From Sambucus nigra (Eukaryota; Streptophyta; Magnoliopsida; Dipsacales; Adoxaceae): DNA of 64,000 nucleotides. This document shows, piece by piece, positions 24,601 through 36,926 of this stretch (position 1 is the first letter of the stretch; each line of letters starts with the position of its first letter). The position numbers were made by a program, and so were the translations under genes. The notes under the pieces were generated by a model. The model saw only the letters and a program-made list of their open reading frames with translations, did not search any database and had not been told where the DNA came from. The stretch spans positions 71,873,244-71,937,243 of the forward strand of contig OX422215.1 in NCBI GenBank assembly GCA_949130495.1, given 5' to 3'.

Positions 24601-25057
24601 ACTTTCTCTCTCTAGAAATATATATTTTTTTTGAAACTTTTAACTTGAGATTCGTATTCCTTGCAGTTTTGTGGCTAAAAAATCATATTTATAATAAGGT
24701 CCTGATATTTACACCCAAAAAATATCTCTAAAACATCACATAAAAAATAAATCCAAACTTTACCCCAAAACACCCAAAAGTGTTGTACCTTTTTTTTCTT
24801 GTAAAATGTCTAATATAATCCAATCTAAACAAAAATTTACACACAAACTAACACCACAAACTCAACACCACATAATACAAAATCTCAAAACTCTTCAACT
24901 CCAAAATAACCTAATTATTTCACCTTATTCATTTGTCCCCCAAAGCCCAAAAATGCATTGCAATAGTCCTTAAAACACCTCTACAAAGTATATAATATCT
25001 AAAACTTTTATAAAACAAAGATCATATTAAAAAAAATCTGGGTTTACTGTACTTACA
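21610..25057 (-). repeat. Probable long LTR (solo or truncated), minus orientation
   Basis: The sequence starts TGTAACGCCTCGACC exactly where element D gag breaks off, a start common in long LTRs of plant chromoviruses. It is AT-rich with no coding frame. On the minus strand a TATA-like TTTAAATAGATTATAAG followed by GA-rich sequence (complement of about 24380-24420) looks like an LTR promoter and leader. The end at TACTTACA (25057) is a guess. The flanks GCTCT and GTCCT do not make a good target duplication. Confidence 0.45.
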
Positions 25058-25440
25058 GTCCTCCGTCATCGTAAGTGATGAGTAGTTTCAGAGAAATATA
25101 ATCGTGAACTATTTTTCCATGGCTGGAAGTGACCGTGAAAATAGTTGTTACAGTGACAAGTTGTCGTGGTAACTGGATTACGGTGGAAAGCAACTGAAAC
25201 AAATAAACCACGGTGAGATGCACTCATAATGAACCCACATACGATGAGGTTGGACCGAGTTACACAAACACCTACGACAACGTGGAACCATAGGTACATG
25301 GTTCGCAAAAAAAATTTCATTCTTTTAAAACCCTAGTTTGTCCATTTCCTTTTTTTATTCAATATATTACCATGGTAGGATTTGTTAAATGGGTATATAT
25401 TTGGGTTTGTAAGGTAAAGAGAGACATTTGGGAAAGAAGT

Positions 25441-25441
<1 letters not shown>
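25058..25441. other. Unassigned sequence with TATA-like and GA-rich 3' part
   Basis: No gene is supported. Near 25391-25400 there is GGGTATATATTTGGG followed by a GA-rich stretch, resembling in the plus orientation the LTR promoter of the preceding block. Confidence 0.4.

Positions 25442-25481
<40 letters not shown>
25442..25481. repeat. (GA)n microsatellite
   Basis: About twenty uninterrupted GA units, followed by a T run and a G run at 25504-25522. It lies directly after the TATA-like element, the position of a GA-rich LTR leader. Confidence 0.95.
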
Positions 25482-25485
<4 letters not shown>

Positions 25486-27479
25486 TAGAAAAATGAGGTA
25501 AATTTTTTTTTGGGGGGGGGGGGTTTATATGGGTCAAGGTTCATGTGGTGTTGAGTTTGTTTTATTGTTTTGTATAAATATTGGGTACTTATGTGGTGTT
25601 TTAAACAAAAGGCTGTTTTGGAGTTAAATTTTTGGTGTATTTATCAGGACCCTTTACAATAATCGTTTGGCCTTCCGAATTGTCCTATACAAGGGGCGCA
25701 AGAATCGGGACCTTCGTGCAAATCATATTTTTTCAATTTTTCTTCATATGGTAATATTCCTTATATTTTTCTGAGTTTAAATATATGAACGTAATATTTT
25801 TTTGACTTACCGATTGTCCTAAACAATTCGTGCAAGTTCGCGTCCCACGCGATGCGTACTGACGAAAGTTCACCTAAAATGGATCTAATTGATTTTTTCC
25901 TAAGACGTCGAAGAAGAGAAAGTTGCTCAAAATTAAATTTTAAGTAGATTTGGAGATTTTCATAATTTTCTGAGCACTTATATTTTTTTGATAAAAACTA
26001 ATTTTTATTTATTTTTTTACTTTTGACCCCATGGTATTTAATATGTATTTTTTAGACCCTATTAAAGTGATCATTTCGATATTTTGGATCGCGATGCATC
26101 CTATAAAAATCGCACAAAGTTGCCTATCATGCACGTCGCGTACCGCCCAAATTACAGCATTATTAACTATGATCGTATCACAATCATTCCTTGGTATTTT
26201 CGCGTCAAACTTAACCAACATACTTAATAGGATTATTAGAATTTAAATACGCATCCAAGCGAACCATGCGGCATGAGGATTTTTCTCCTTAATTACTTTT
26301 TGTAATGCGCCACTTTTCGTGCGATTTGGCATAATCTCCTTATATATTTATTCTTGAATTTTTTGCTCAGCAGCTTACGTTTATATGACCTAAAACATGC
26401 AATAATAGGGTGAGCCAACAGGATAAATGCCAAAAAATAAACTCTCAATAAACCCCATTATTTTGGGTTTGTATGTTGAAGCTCTCTGCAATCTATTTTT
26501 CAACCACGACTTTGTTGCAGCAAAGCCAACACTTCGTTGACCACCAACTTTCATTCGTTGGCTGCCACTTTTAACTCCAGCAAACACCAAACGTTTTGTC
26601 CAGATTTGCGAGGAACAAACCACCCATTAGTTTCAATGAATGGCTAAAATTTTGAGCCAACACTCTAACCCTTGGCAAGAGAAGTGAATTCAAGGGCAGA
26701 GGCAAAGGAGTAGAATGCAAGGGAGTGAGCATGTGAGAGTAAGACGTGTCTGTATCCTTATTAAGTCGTAAATATTAAATTCAATACTAGTGGATTTGTA
26801 AGTGGCTAGGGCGATAGTGATTTTTTCCATGAGGATTTTCACTCTAAAGTCCTTGTGTGCTTGTTTTTATTACTTCCATTATTAATCACTAACTGCATGT
26901 AATTTGGATTAACTAATCTTTTGGCAAAATTTAAATTTGGTTCAAATTAAAAATAATTTAATATATTTTACGTGTTGATTAATTAAGAAATTAATTAATT
27001 AGAATTGAACCCTTAAACGCATACCTATTTCAAAAATATCTTTCAAGTTCTTTTAGACTCAACTCAAGAACGATGTCAACACGCCTTCTTTACTTCGTGG
27101 GATCTTATGTCATAAGATTCATGATGTTTATTCATCTTCTTCATCTTGAACATTAATTCTTGTCTCATATTAGATCACCTAGAAGATATAAAAATGTATG
27201 GTGATCAAACCCTAAATCTATACATATATCTAGTTTACGCATTTTTTTTTCTTGTAACGTGATGAATCAAAGATAACTGGGCCAAAAAATTCAAAGACAA
27301 TCTGGACATCTTGATCACGATCTCACGAACACAATTAGTTCCTCAAGTGAGAGGCTAATAATATCCATACATGGAGAATGTAAAGAATCATGTTATTTAT
27401 TTTTAAGGAGAACAAATAACTCATATATGTGGTAAAACACAAGTGTGTGAACATTAAAATAACATAGAGAGGTGAATAG
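25482..27479. other. Unassigned AT-rich sequence, LTR-like at its left end
   Basis: The first 200 bp (TGTGGTGTTGAGTTTGT near 25543 and ATCAGGACC near 25646) are an inverted, diverged match to 24630-24960. The rest holds no supportable gene: short open frames at 26009-26246 and 26390-26623 have no recognisable motif and sit in AT-rich DNA. Confidence 0.4.
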
Positions 27480-28799
27480 GTTATTATAAATTTTTTGCCT
27501 AATTTGAACTTCCAATTTCAATAAAAAACTAGATCTAGGAAATTTTGAAATTCTCAAAGTGATTTAGTTTAATTTGAGAGTTGAATTGTAAATATTCAAA
27601 AACTTGGTAATTGATTCTGCCCCTTGATAGCTTCGTCCAAACTTCATCTATGGCAACTTAACCCAACTCAAACCAACCTAAAGCCACTAAAAGACAAAAC
27701 AACCCCCTCCTCCAACCAAGTATTCAACATATTGATGTTTAAAAAATATTTCTACAAGATTTGATGGGACTCTAACAAGTATTAAGGTTCAGTTTCAAGA
27801 TTAAGCCAATTAAATCTAACTTAATCTTCTTCCAATGAAAGATTTCAATTACCTTATTAATTCTAATCAAACAACACAATAGACTTAGGGTTTTTACAAA
27901 TTTCAAAATGTAGTATTCATATATAATGTTTATAAGTCTCGATTATAAATATTCATGATCCAATTCAAGGGTTTATCAACAAAACTACTTTAGTTCTTCA
28001 AGGTATGATTATGGCTTAAAAATGTAATTAACTCAAATTACGAAAAATAATTATAATATAATTTCAAATAAGATTTCATGAGTTTGATTATAGAATAAAA
28101 TATATAACAATTATTCTAACACAAACCTAATCATATTCTTAATAAAAATAGGCTTACCTTGGAGTGATTGAAGAATCAACTCCCAATTTCCCCAATTCTC
28201 TAAGCTCAAAACCTCCTTCTCCAAGCTAGGGTTTCACAACCTCGTCCATAGCCTCTAGGGTACTCCTAAAAGTGTATTATGATAAATGAGTTAAAAAGGC
28301 CCAAAACATTCTCCAATTGGCCCGAAAAGTACTAACCAAACGGACTTAGTTTCCATTATTTTAAGTAAAAAATGACTTTCTAAGTGTCTCGAAAGTCAAC
28401 CCTAAATTGAACATCTTTTAATAAATTAATTTTCTCAATAAGTAAATTTATTAAGCTGATATGAGTCAATTAAGTTAAAACCTAATTATTAATCTGTTAT
28501 GTGTGACTCGGCATTATAAGAAACTATTTCAAGATCGGTGGGACTCGATATTAAGGGAATAATACAAAAAAAAGAACCCTCGGCACCTAGTTCTCTACTA
28601 TTCCATAGTAACCCATAATACTGTCTCTTAAAATATTAATTAATGTTGATTTCCAAAAGTGTGGATTCACGCAACACATAAATAGATCACATAACAACAT
28701 ATAAAAAATATACTAAGTGAGATATCACATGTCACGACAAACAAATAGACAATTAATTACGCAATTTAAATAATTCTCCCAAAAATACAGGGTATTACA
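27480..28799 (-). repeat. 3' LTR of element E, outer boundary unclear
   Basis: From about 27603 it matches 31970 onward (for example CCTCCAACCAAGTATTCAAC in both) and ends GGTATTACA at 28799. Upstream of 27603 the match is weak and lacks the AATCGATT palindromes of the right LTR. Divergence between the LTRs is visibly high, so the insertion is old. Confidence 0.7.
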
Positions 28800-31668
28800 T
28801 TCCCCTCTCCCTAGATAGGGAATTTCTTCCTCAAAATTCGATTCATTAATATACCTAACTCGTAAGTCTAAGAATATCTCGCTTACATATGGTCCTCACA
28901 CTAACGAACTAAAAACTACATTCTCTTCGACCTAATATGTGCTAAGGTCTCACTTCGTGACTCGCGTTTGGTTAAAATCAAACCAAACTAGTCTAACTGT
29001 TGAATCTTTAACTTGTCCCTCAAGAACTTCCTCCGTCATGTACATGTGGGGGGAGTCACGTAGAAGCTAAAGGTGATAAGGTAAGGCCAAAAGGCGTCGA
29101 CCCCGCCCATATCCAAGGTCGTAAAAATAACATATGCATTGAGAACCAACTTCCCCATGGACCCTAACTTCACAACTCGCTTTGTTAGGAAGCCCTTAAA
29201 AAGAACCTGATATCCCTCATGGGACTCAAATTAATTTTATCTGATTTATTAAAACCCTTATGCCTACTCCAATAGTCATATGCACTATAACAAGCGCCAC
29301 ATCTTCTGAGGTGTTTTGAACTCATTCTAAATTGAATAACTTACTAGCTCCCAGATCCAATCAACTTTGGTCAATCTGACGCCAATGACCTAAATAGCCC
29401 CATGTACCCTCCCTAGGACCTCAATACCCCATGATAAAGTAAATGGATTCTACTCGTCCCTTATATACTGGGGTCTCTAACAACTGCAATTCTCTAAATG
29501 CATCTGTGCTTTACCTTGACTACTAGCAGGGGCACACCTAGACACAAACTACACCAAAATATGGTTCATCGAGACACAAATACTAACACCTCACATTGCA
29601 GTACACCCAGTCTCCCCTGGGATGAATAATGAACTAAAAACTACGCTCCATGGAAAAAATCGCATTCTGCAGTTTGTGACCTTCCGACACAAACATTCTC
29701 CCTTGGAAAATAGAATCTCAATCTAAGTTAATAGAAAAAAGGAAACTCCTCCCAACTTTGGTTCTCATACCCTATCCTGGTAAAATAATTTAATGCTGAG
29801 ACCTGAACCACCCACGATACAAAATTAGGTGTAACGACCGATTCTGCTACAAAAACTTTTGCTTCAATAAGAAGTCGTTGTTAAACACAATAATGAACTG
29901 GCCCACGTATGGTAGAAATGAACCACCTATCAACTTCATGAACATGGACGGATCATTATCATCCTAACGACATAACTGAGAATGCATATGCTCCATACGT
30001 CATTAGAAAAACTATCTTCAAAATATTCTCTTCTCGAATCCATAACCAATAATAACTCGATCACATTCCAATATTCAAGAAGGAAATGATTTACTCACTG
30101 CTCAAACATAGTTATACACATGAAAATGAACACTTATTCCATATCATGACCCTGCCTAGCTTCTATGGTCCACCTGTAAACTTAGTGAAATTTCCATCTT
30201 TTAACAAAGAGGGATGAAGCTTTCCCAAGGTAACGCACTACTCGTATATGCTTTTGGTTTTAAAACGATGTTGTCTATTCTCATAACACTCTGTCATCTC
30301 CAACAAATCCAACCAAATAAAATGCCCTCACAACGGGTCTATTTCTAGTCCAAAAACTAATGCTAAAATTTATCTTCGGCATAGGCGATAGCTCGGTACA
30401 TCTTTATATAAAATTAAAAAAATTCGGACTATTATCTTTAAGGAATCGTAACCCCTTTTACCCATACGTAAGTGTGTGCTAGACCATCCCTAGAGCCTAA
30501 CTATAACTATATAAACACCCCATGATCGAAAATCGCAAACATAAAAACATACCTGTTGTGGTCGATATAAGCGTAATACATAGCTAACACATATGCTCAA
30601 TAATAACACGAAGACCTCATGTCTAAAATCAAAATAAGTGGTTGAAAACAAACCCGCCAAACACAAATGCCACGTCTCCTTAAGCACGACATAAAGCAGC
30701 ACCCCTACCCGCTGGGGTAACCAAGAACAAATAAACTCAGTGCTAAATATATACTATAAAATATCATAACAAAAAATACCAGTAATAAAAGGACAAGAAC
30801 TCCTCTATGCAAGATAAGACTCATGCGTATGAGCCATAAACATAAACATAAAATTTCTTCTAATATTACTCCAACCAATAGCAATTTACCTTAAACATCT
30901 ACTAACTATGTGGTCTCATTTTCCACAAGTGTACCAATTTTCTCAAAAGTAACCATAAAAAAGATATCCCTACCGATGGTCCTACTGACCCTCTCTCTAC
31001 AGTCGATCTTACTAAATTTGTCCTATTGACTCTCCACCATCTCCAATCTTTTTAGCCTAGTTGGTCCCTAATCTTCTCAATCTTAGGAACTCTGTACTTA
31101 TGATATTTGTGATGGCCCCGACGATGTAGGAAGGAAACTTCTATCACCTGAGCATAAGTGGTGAAAACAGTTACACAATATCACATGTCGAGTCTTTCAC
31201 ATAAGGTTTCTGCTAGCGCAAATATCTTCTTTTCATTTTTGTATCAATCTATTTCTATGCACAAAAATAAAGATAGTTGAACTCCTCCTCATACTTGCTA
31301 CCCCGCGAATGCCCAGACTAGGTTTTAGAAACTTATCGAGGATGCTGTTACGAATGGCGAGTGGAAATTTTTTTTCCCTTAATCAATTCTTTAAACACAT
31401 ACTAAAAGTATCAAGCCTAATATATCCTAACTCCCGATCATAATTAATCTCATGCATGGGAAATCTCACAAAGGAAATTCAAATAAGGAACCCTCCCGAT
31501 ACACTTTAGTTTATCCAAGTCATTTTTCAGAACCAATGGCACAAAATCCCCTAAGTGGTTAGCGTTATAAAGAGTAAAAATCATAATCGATATAGCTCTA
31601 AAGTAGTCAAACAATGCAACGTATAAGAGCAGTGGACACACTCGACCCTAGGACAGTAGAACCTAAAT
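28800..31668 (-). other. Internal region of element E, no coding frame left
   Basis: Open frames here are short (up to about 70 codons) and without recognisable gag or pol motifs apart from the FEEEI-like end next to the left LTR. Either pol has decayed beyond recognition or this is a non-autonomous copy. Confidence 0.5.
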
Positions 31669-31680
31669 GCTCTGATACCA
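31669..31680 (-). other. Primer-binding site of element E
   Basis: The minus strand reads TGGTATCAGAGC, complementary to the 3' end of initiator tRNA-Met, 4 bases from the 5' LTR. Confidence 0.85.
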
Positions 31681-31684
31681 ATAA

Positions 31685-33212
31685 TGTCACCTCGTAAAAT
31701 CCATATATAGATTGATCAAGTCTAATATAATAATGACGGGAATAAAATATATTTGGTAACATTCTCAGCATAACGAAAATAAAGAAAACTGAACAAGAAT
31801 ACAAAATGATTCCCAAAAGGGGGGAATCGATTCAACCAAGCTAAAAGTCTCTAAATAACCAAACTAGGTCAAATTTGTGAAGGTAATCGATTCCCAGAAA
31901 GGGGGAATCCCTTAGTTGAAAAACCAAAATCATGAAGGGAATCGATTCCCACCCTTATGAATCAATTATGCCCCTTGTAGCTTTACAGTTTTGTCCCAAC
32001 TTCATCCATGGCGAATTTAACCCAACATAAGCCAACCTAAAGCCTCTAAAACACAACAAAAAGCCCTCCTCCAACCAAGTATTCAACATATTGATGTTTA
32101 CATATTTATACAAGATTTAAAGGGATTTTAACAAGTATCAAGGATAGATTTTAAGATTAAGCTAATTTAACCTAACTTCATCTTCTTCAAGTGAAAGATT
32201 TCAGTTAGCCTATGAATTCTAATCAAATAACATAATAGACTTAGAGATTTTCCATATTTCAATATGTAGTATTCATATCTAATGTTTATAAGTTATGTGT
32301 ACAAAGATTCTTGATTCAGTTCAAGGATTTATTAACAAAACTACACTAGTTCTTCAATGTATGATTATGGCTAAAAAAATGTAATTAACTTAAACTAATA
32401 TGATTTTAAATAAGATTTCATGAGTTTGAATATAGAATCCAACATATCACCATTATTATAACACAAACCTAATCATATTCGTAATCAAAATAGACTTTCC
32501 TTGGAGTGATTGAAGAATCAACTCCTAATTCCACCAATTCTCTAAGCCCCAAACCTTCATCATTAAGCTAGGGTTTCCCCACTTCTTTCTTAGCCTCTAA
32601 GGTTATACCAAAAGTATATTATTCTAAATGAGTTAAAATATTAGGTTGTAATGAAATAATACCCACGAAATAAAGCTTAGTCCCAAAAGTAACTCTAATT
32701 AAAAAGGCCCGAAACATGGTCCAAATGGCTCGAAACTTGGCCCAAACCAGTTACCAACATGATGGACTTAGTTTCCACTATTTTAAGTTAAAAAATGGAC
32801 TTTCTAAGTGTTCTTTTAATAAATTAATTTTCTCAATAAGTTAATTTATTAATCTAGTAAGAGTCAATTAAGTTAAAACTTAAAACTTAATTTGTTAGGT
32901 ATACCTTGGCATTTTAAGAAATTATTTCTCGATTGGTGGGACCCGATATCGAGGGTATAATAGAAATAAGGAAACCCCCGACACCTAGTAAATAACCATT
33001 CCATAGTCGCTCATAATACTAAGTCATTTAAAATATCAATTGATGTATTTTCATGTATTACGTCGATTTCCAAAAGTGTAAATTTGTGCAACACATAAAT
33101 GAATCACATCACAACATATAAAAAATATACTAAGTGACATATCACATATCATGTTTTAGGCAAAGTAAATAATTACCTATTAAATATTACCCAAAAAATA
33201 CGAGGTATTACA
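31685..33212 (-). repeat. 5' LTR of element E (1528 bp)
   Basis: It starts TGTCACCTCG and ends TACGAGGTATTACA on the plus strand. Near its left end it has three AATCGATT palindromes (31825-31832, 31885-31892, 31939-31946), one of them within a perfect 14-bp palindrome at 31937-31950. Confidence 0.8.
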
Positions 33213-33436
33213 TGACTCACACCCATCTTCTCAACAAAACTTTAAATTCTCTCTCGGGTTAAAACCTCAGTGAAGGGAATAATAGCATTTTCCTTTGATG
33301 TGACTCTTTGAATTCAAACATCTCTTATCCCTTTGATATCTTGTGTAAAACCTTTAATTGTTATATTTAGGGTGATCAGTAATAAACATCACAAATACAA
33401 GTCTCAAACAATTAATAATCATTCTAATCATGTGTA
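33213..33436. other. Short unassigned stretch between element E and the Helitron
   Basis: No feature is supported in these 224 bp. Confidence 0.5.
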
Positions 33437-33482
33437 TCTTTATATACTATAAAATGCTCTACAAGGAGCTTTAATGCACTTT

Positions 33483-34213
33483 CATCATATTATGCCACGT
33501 GGCATCTTAATTCACTTTCATCATATCTATCACTTATAAGACTTTTTGAGAGGCTTTTCTCATTCTTTCCTCCTTCTTCGGTTTCTCCACCCATTTATTT
33601 CCTCTCCAAAACTATTATTTTTTATAAATTACGTTCAATATTTTTTTAAATAACTCACGTACAGTATTTTTTAAATTACGCACAGTATTTTTAACAACAT
33701 ATACATAATTGTTTTATTATTTTTATAAATTACGTAAAATATTTTTTAAAATAAAAAACAACTTTTTAATTTAAAAAAAAGACTTCTCTTAATTAAAAAA
33801 AATTATTTTAAGTGTTTTATAAAAAAAGTTGTTTTTTTTAACAAAAATAAAACAGTTAACCATGAAAATTAGGGGTGAAAATTCGTGTATTTGGGTCATG
33901 TTTCGGGCCGACACGACAAGGATTTTTTGGACACGAACACGATCCAAATAAAAACGACGTAACACGACACAACACGAATAACCCGATTCTTTAAAATTTC
34001 ACGCTAAATTAAACATAAATAGACACGATAACCCTAATAAAAATACGATTAACATAACAAGACACGACAACACGACTCATAATTTTGACATGAACACACA
34101 AGATACGACTTCGTGTAAAAAAAACACGACACGAACACGACATATTGTGTCAATTTTGGGTCAATTTCGTTTCATTACGTGTCGTATTTTCGTGTCATTT
34201 ATAAAATTATCAC
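33483..34213 (+). repeat. Helitron internal duplication, copy 1 (731 bp)
   Basis: It runs from CATCATATTATGCC to AAATTATCACC and matches copy 2 over its whole length. Both copies contain a dense ACACGAC/CGACACGA-rich block after GGGTCATGTTTCGGGCCG. Confidence 0.9.
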
Positions 34214-34946
34214 CATCATATTATGCCACATAGCGTCTTAATTCACTTCATCATATCTATCACTTATAAGCCTTCTTGGGAGACTTTTCTCATTCTTTCC
34301 TGCGCCTTCGGTTTCTCCACCCGTTTATTTCATTTTCAAAACTATTGCTTTTAATAAATTACATTCAATATTTTTTTAAATAACTCACTTACACTATTTT
34401 TTAAATTACGCACAGTATTTTTAACAATATATACATAATTGTTTTATTGTTTTTATAAATTAAATAAAATATTTTTTAAAATAAAAAACAACCTTTTAAT
34501 TTACAAAAAAAAAGATTTTTCTTAATTAAAAAAAATCATTTTAAGTGTTTTATAAAAAAAGTTGTTTTTTAACAAAAATAAAAACTGTTAACCATGAAAA
34601 TTAGATGTGAAAATTTGTGTATTTGGGTCATGTTTCGGGCCGACACGACATGACACGACAAGGATTTTTTGGACATGAACACGACCTAAATAAAAATGAC
34701 ATAACACGACATGGCACGAATAACCCGATTTTTTAAAATTTCACGCTAAATTAAACATAAATAGACACGATAACCCGAATAAAAATAAGATTAGCATGAT
34801 AAGACACGATAACACGACTCATAATTTTGACACGACACGACTTCGTGTCAAAAAAATACGACACAAACACGACATATTGTGTCATTTTTGGGTTAATTTC
34901 GTTTCATTACGTGTCGTATTTTCGTGTCGTTTCTAAAATTATCACC
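34214..34946 (+). repeat. Helitron internal duplication, copy 2 (733 bp)
   Basis: It directly abuts copy 1 and differs by scattered substitutions and small indels. It lacks the Helitron 5' terminus, so this is an internal tandem duplication and not a second inserted element. Confidence 0.9.
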
Positions 34947-35491
34947 CCAAATGAAAATAAATTGTTTTAAATTTAACTGTTTAAAAACTATTTTTTTATA
35001 AAGAAATTATTTTTAATTTTTTTAATACATAAAAGAAATGGTTTTAATGATTTTTTAACTTTTGAACTAAAAAAATGTTTTAAAATAACTATTTTTACCT
35101 TTTTCTAATTGTTTTATGAAATTAAGAAACTGTTTCAAAGTTAAAGAAAAATATTTAACTGTTTAATATAAGAAAAATAAATTAATATAAAAATTATTTT
35201 ACTGTTCCTTTTTAATAAAATAAGTACAATATATCTTATATAAAAATAGTTTTTTTTTTAAACTGTTCTTTTTATATAAAAAATGTTATAACTATTTTAT
35301 AAAAAAAAGTTATTTTTTAAATAAAAATAAAAACTTTGCTCTATTTTTGCAGGGTATTTTGTAGTTATATTTTTTTTACATAACTTGTGATCAAAGATAC
35401 TCTGAAGTTTTTAATCAATTTTCGATTTTTACTTAGCATCCCTTCATGTATTGACAATTCCATAAATGTTTATCGTACACTCAATGTATAA

Positions 35492-35508
35492 CTCGCGCAT
35501 CGCGCGGG
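35492..35508 (+). repeat. Helitron 3' hairpin
   Basis: A 17-nt GC-rich inverted repeat (7-bp stem with one G-T pair, 3-nt loop) 11 bases before the CTAG end, the usual Helitron termination signal. Confidence 0.85.
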
Positions 35509-35519
35509 TTTCCAACTAG

Positions 35520-36910
35520 TTGATATAAAGAATGCCAATAAATAAAATGGATATCTCAAAACATAAGGTAGCAAAGAAATAAAAATCATAATGTCCATCG
35601 ATATGTACATAACTCAAACAAAATGTTATTACTATAACTTTGTAATTCCGTAATCAAGGAACCATAAAAGAAATCAAAATAAATTGCTACAAATATCCAA
35701 AGTATTGAAAGGAACTCATAACCGACAATAACGACTTTAACTGTACATATAATGCAATACAACAGAGCTCACTCCTATGTTGTTCAAAAACCAATTGAAC
35801 TAGAAAATGGGGTTATCAACAAAATGTGGTCCAGGGCCACTACAAGAGAAACATAGATGAAATAAATGTAAACATCACAATTGATATGTTAGTTTATTAA
35901 CAATAATAAACCACAGTAAAATCATACCCATTGTAAATACCCCATTCTCACCCCCTTCTTCCTCCAAGATGAGACTCTTAGAACTGACTATTCCCATACC
36001 GGGTTAGACTCGTATATCTTTAGATTCTTTAACTTTTGATCCTTCACCAGACTTTCATATCAATTTCTCCTTTAAAATTTATGGATATGTAAAGTTTTAA
36101 ACATGAAAATCGCAGAATTCTTAATTATATATTTAATAGAGAAAATTATGCAAGAATTTGACGTTCGAATTGAAAGATATGCCACTATTAAAAAAAATTG
36201 TGATAGAGTATCGAGTACAATAACATTTGTCCATGTTGTTCAATTTAATGGGCCCATTAAATTAAATAACTTTAACACTCCATTAAATAAAATAGAAATA
36301 TAATAAGAACCACAATCATAAGCAATAAGGAAACTAAAAAAATTACCGCTCTCCATTATGGTCTCTAATTCCTTGTCCCATGCAAACTTTAACTCCAGAA
36401 AACCTTCCTATGAAAGATATCGTGTGAAATAGAAGATGTATACAGAGTAAGAGTTTTCCAATGCCATGCCACCACCGTCAAAACACTCTTGGAGTTGCTC
36501 ACGCCTAGTTGCACTGTCGTGTCAGGACGTTGGGGTCACATGATGCTTACATGTGTACCCCAAAACTGTCGTGGGTTGTACTGGTTATTGAAGGGAACTC
36601 ACATGGTCCATTATTAGTCTGTAAAAATTGTCCAAACTGTTATCCGACGAATCTCATTTTTCTTAAAATCCATCTTCGGTGCCTGACTCATCAATTAGTA
36701 TAGATTCTAACAAACCAAGAAATTATTTGTAATTTTTGCAAGCATACATGAAAGTTAATTATATGGATAAAAGAAACTTATGAAACAATGCAAAACAAGT
36801 TAGATACTAGATCTATTATGTGTTTAAGATCCGTTCAAGATTAATATGTAAATTGATTAAAACGATTTTAGTGGACAACATGGATTTTTTAATTATTATT
36901 TAATCATAAT
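35520..36910. other. Non-coding sequence, possibly leader of the element owning LTR F
   Basis: It has no open frame with recognisable motifs. On the minus strand it lies downstream of the primer-site-like sequence next to LTR F, so it may be that element's 5' internal region, cut by the Helitron at 35519. Confidence 0.4.
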
Positions 36911-36926
36911 CCAACTCTGATACTAA
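36911..36926 (-). other. Primer-binding-site-like sequence next to LTR F
   Basis: The minus strand reads TTAGTATCAGAGTTGG, one or two changes from the tRNA-Met-type TTGGTATCAGAGC site, 4 bases from the LTR end. Confidence 0.6.

Larger units (their letters stand above)
27480..33212 (-). mobile_element. Element E: decayed LTR retrotransposon with initiator-tRNA-Met primer site
   Basis: Related LTRs flank about 2.9 kb. The right LTR (31685-33212) is complete, the left (to 28799) has no clear outer boundary. On the minus strand TGGTATCAGAGC follows the right LTR, so the element runs right to left. Next to the left LTR the minus strand reads FEEEI just before a G-rich tract and the LTR start TGTAATACCC, resembling the pol end and polypurine tract of Del/Tekay-type gypsy elements. 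That lineage is an inference. The bases after the right LTR are TGACT; the left duplication is not available. Confidence 0.65.
33437..35519 (+). mobile_element. Non-autonomous Helitron (2083 bp), both ends present
   Basis: The 5' end reads TCTTTATATACTATAAAATG, the common plant Helitron start. The 3' end is a 7-bp-stem hairpin (35492-35508, loop ATC) followed by 11 bases ending CTAG. The element lies between an A (33436) and a T (35520), as expected for Helitron insertion, and has no target duplication. There is no Rep/helicase coding capacity, so it depends on a helper. The interior carries a tandem duplication of about 731 bp. Confidence 0.88.

Noticed and set aside
21605..25062. GCTCT/GTCCT as target duplication of the 21610-25057 LTR
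   Set aside because: Two of five bases differ and the right end itself is a guess.
26390..26623. 77-codon frame considered as a small host gene
   Set aside because: No motif, no splice or promoter context, and no similar frame nearby.
31669..31680. Possible tRNA genes at primer-binding-site sequences (also 18121, 47261, 63467)
   Set aside because: Each match is only 12-18 bases, complementary to a tRNA 3' end and adjacent to an LTR; no cloverleaf surrounds them.
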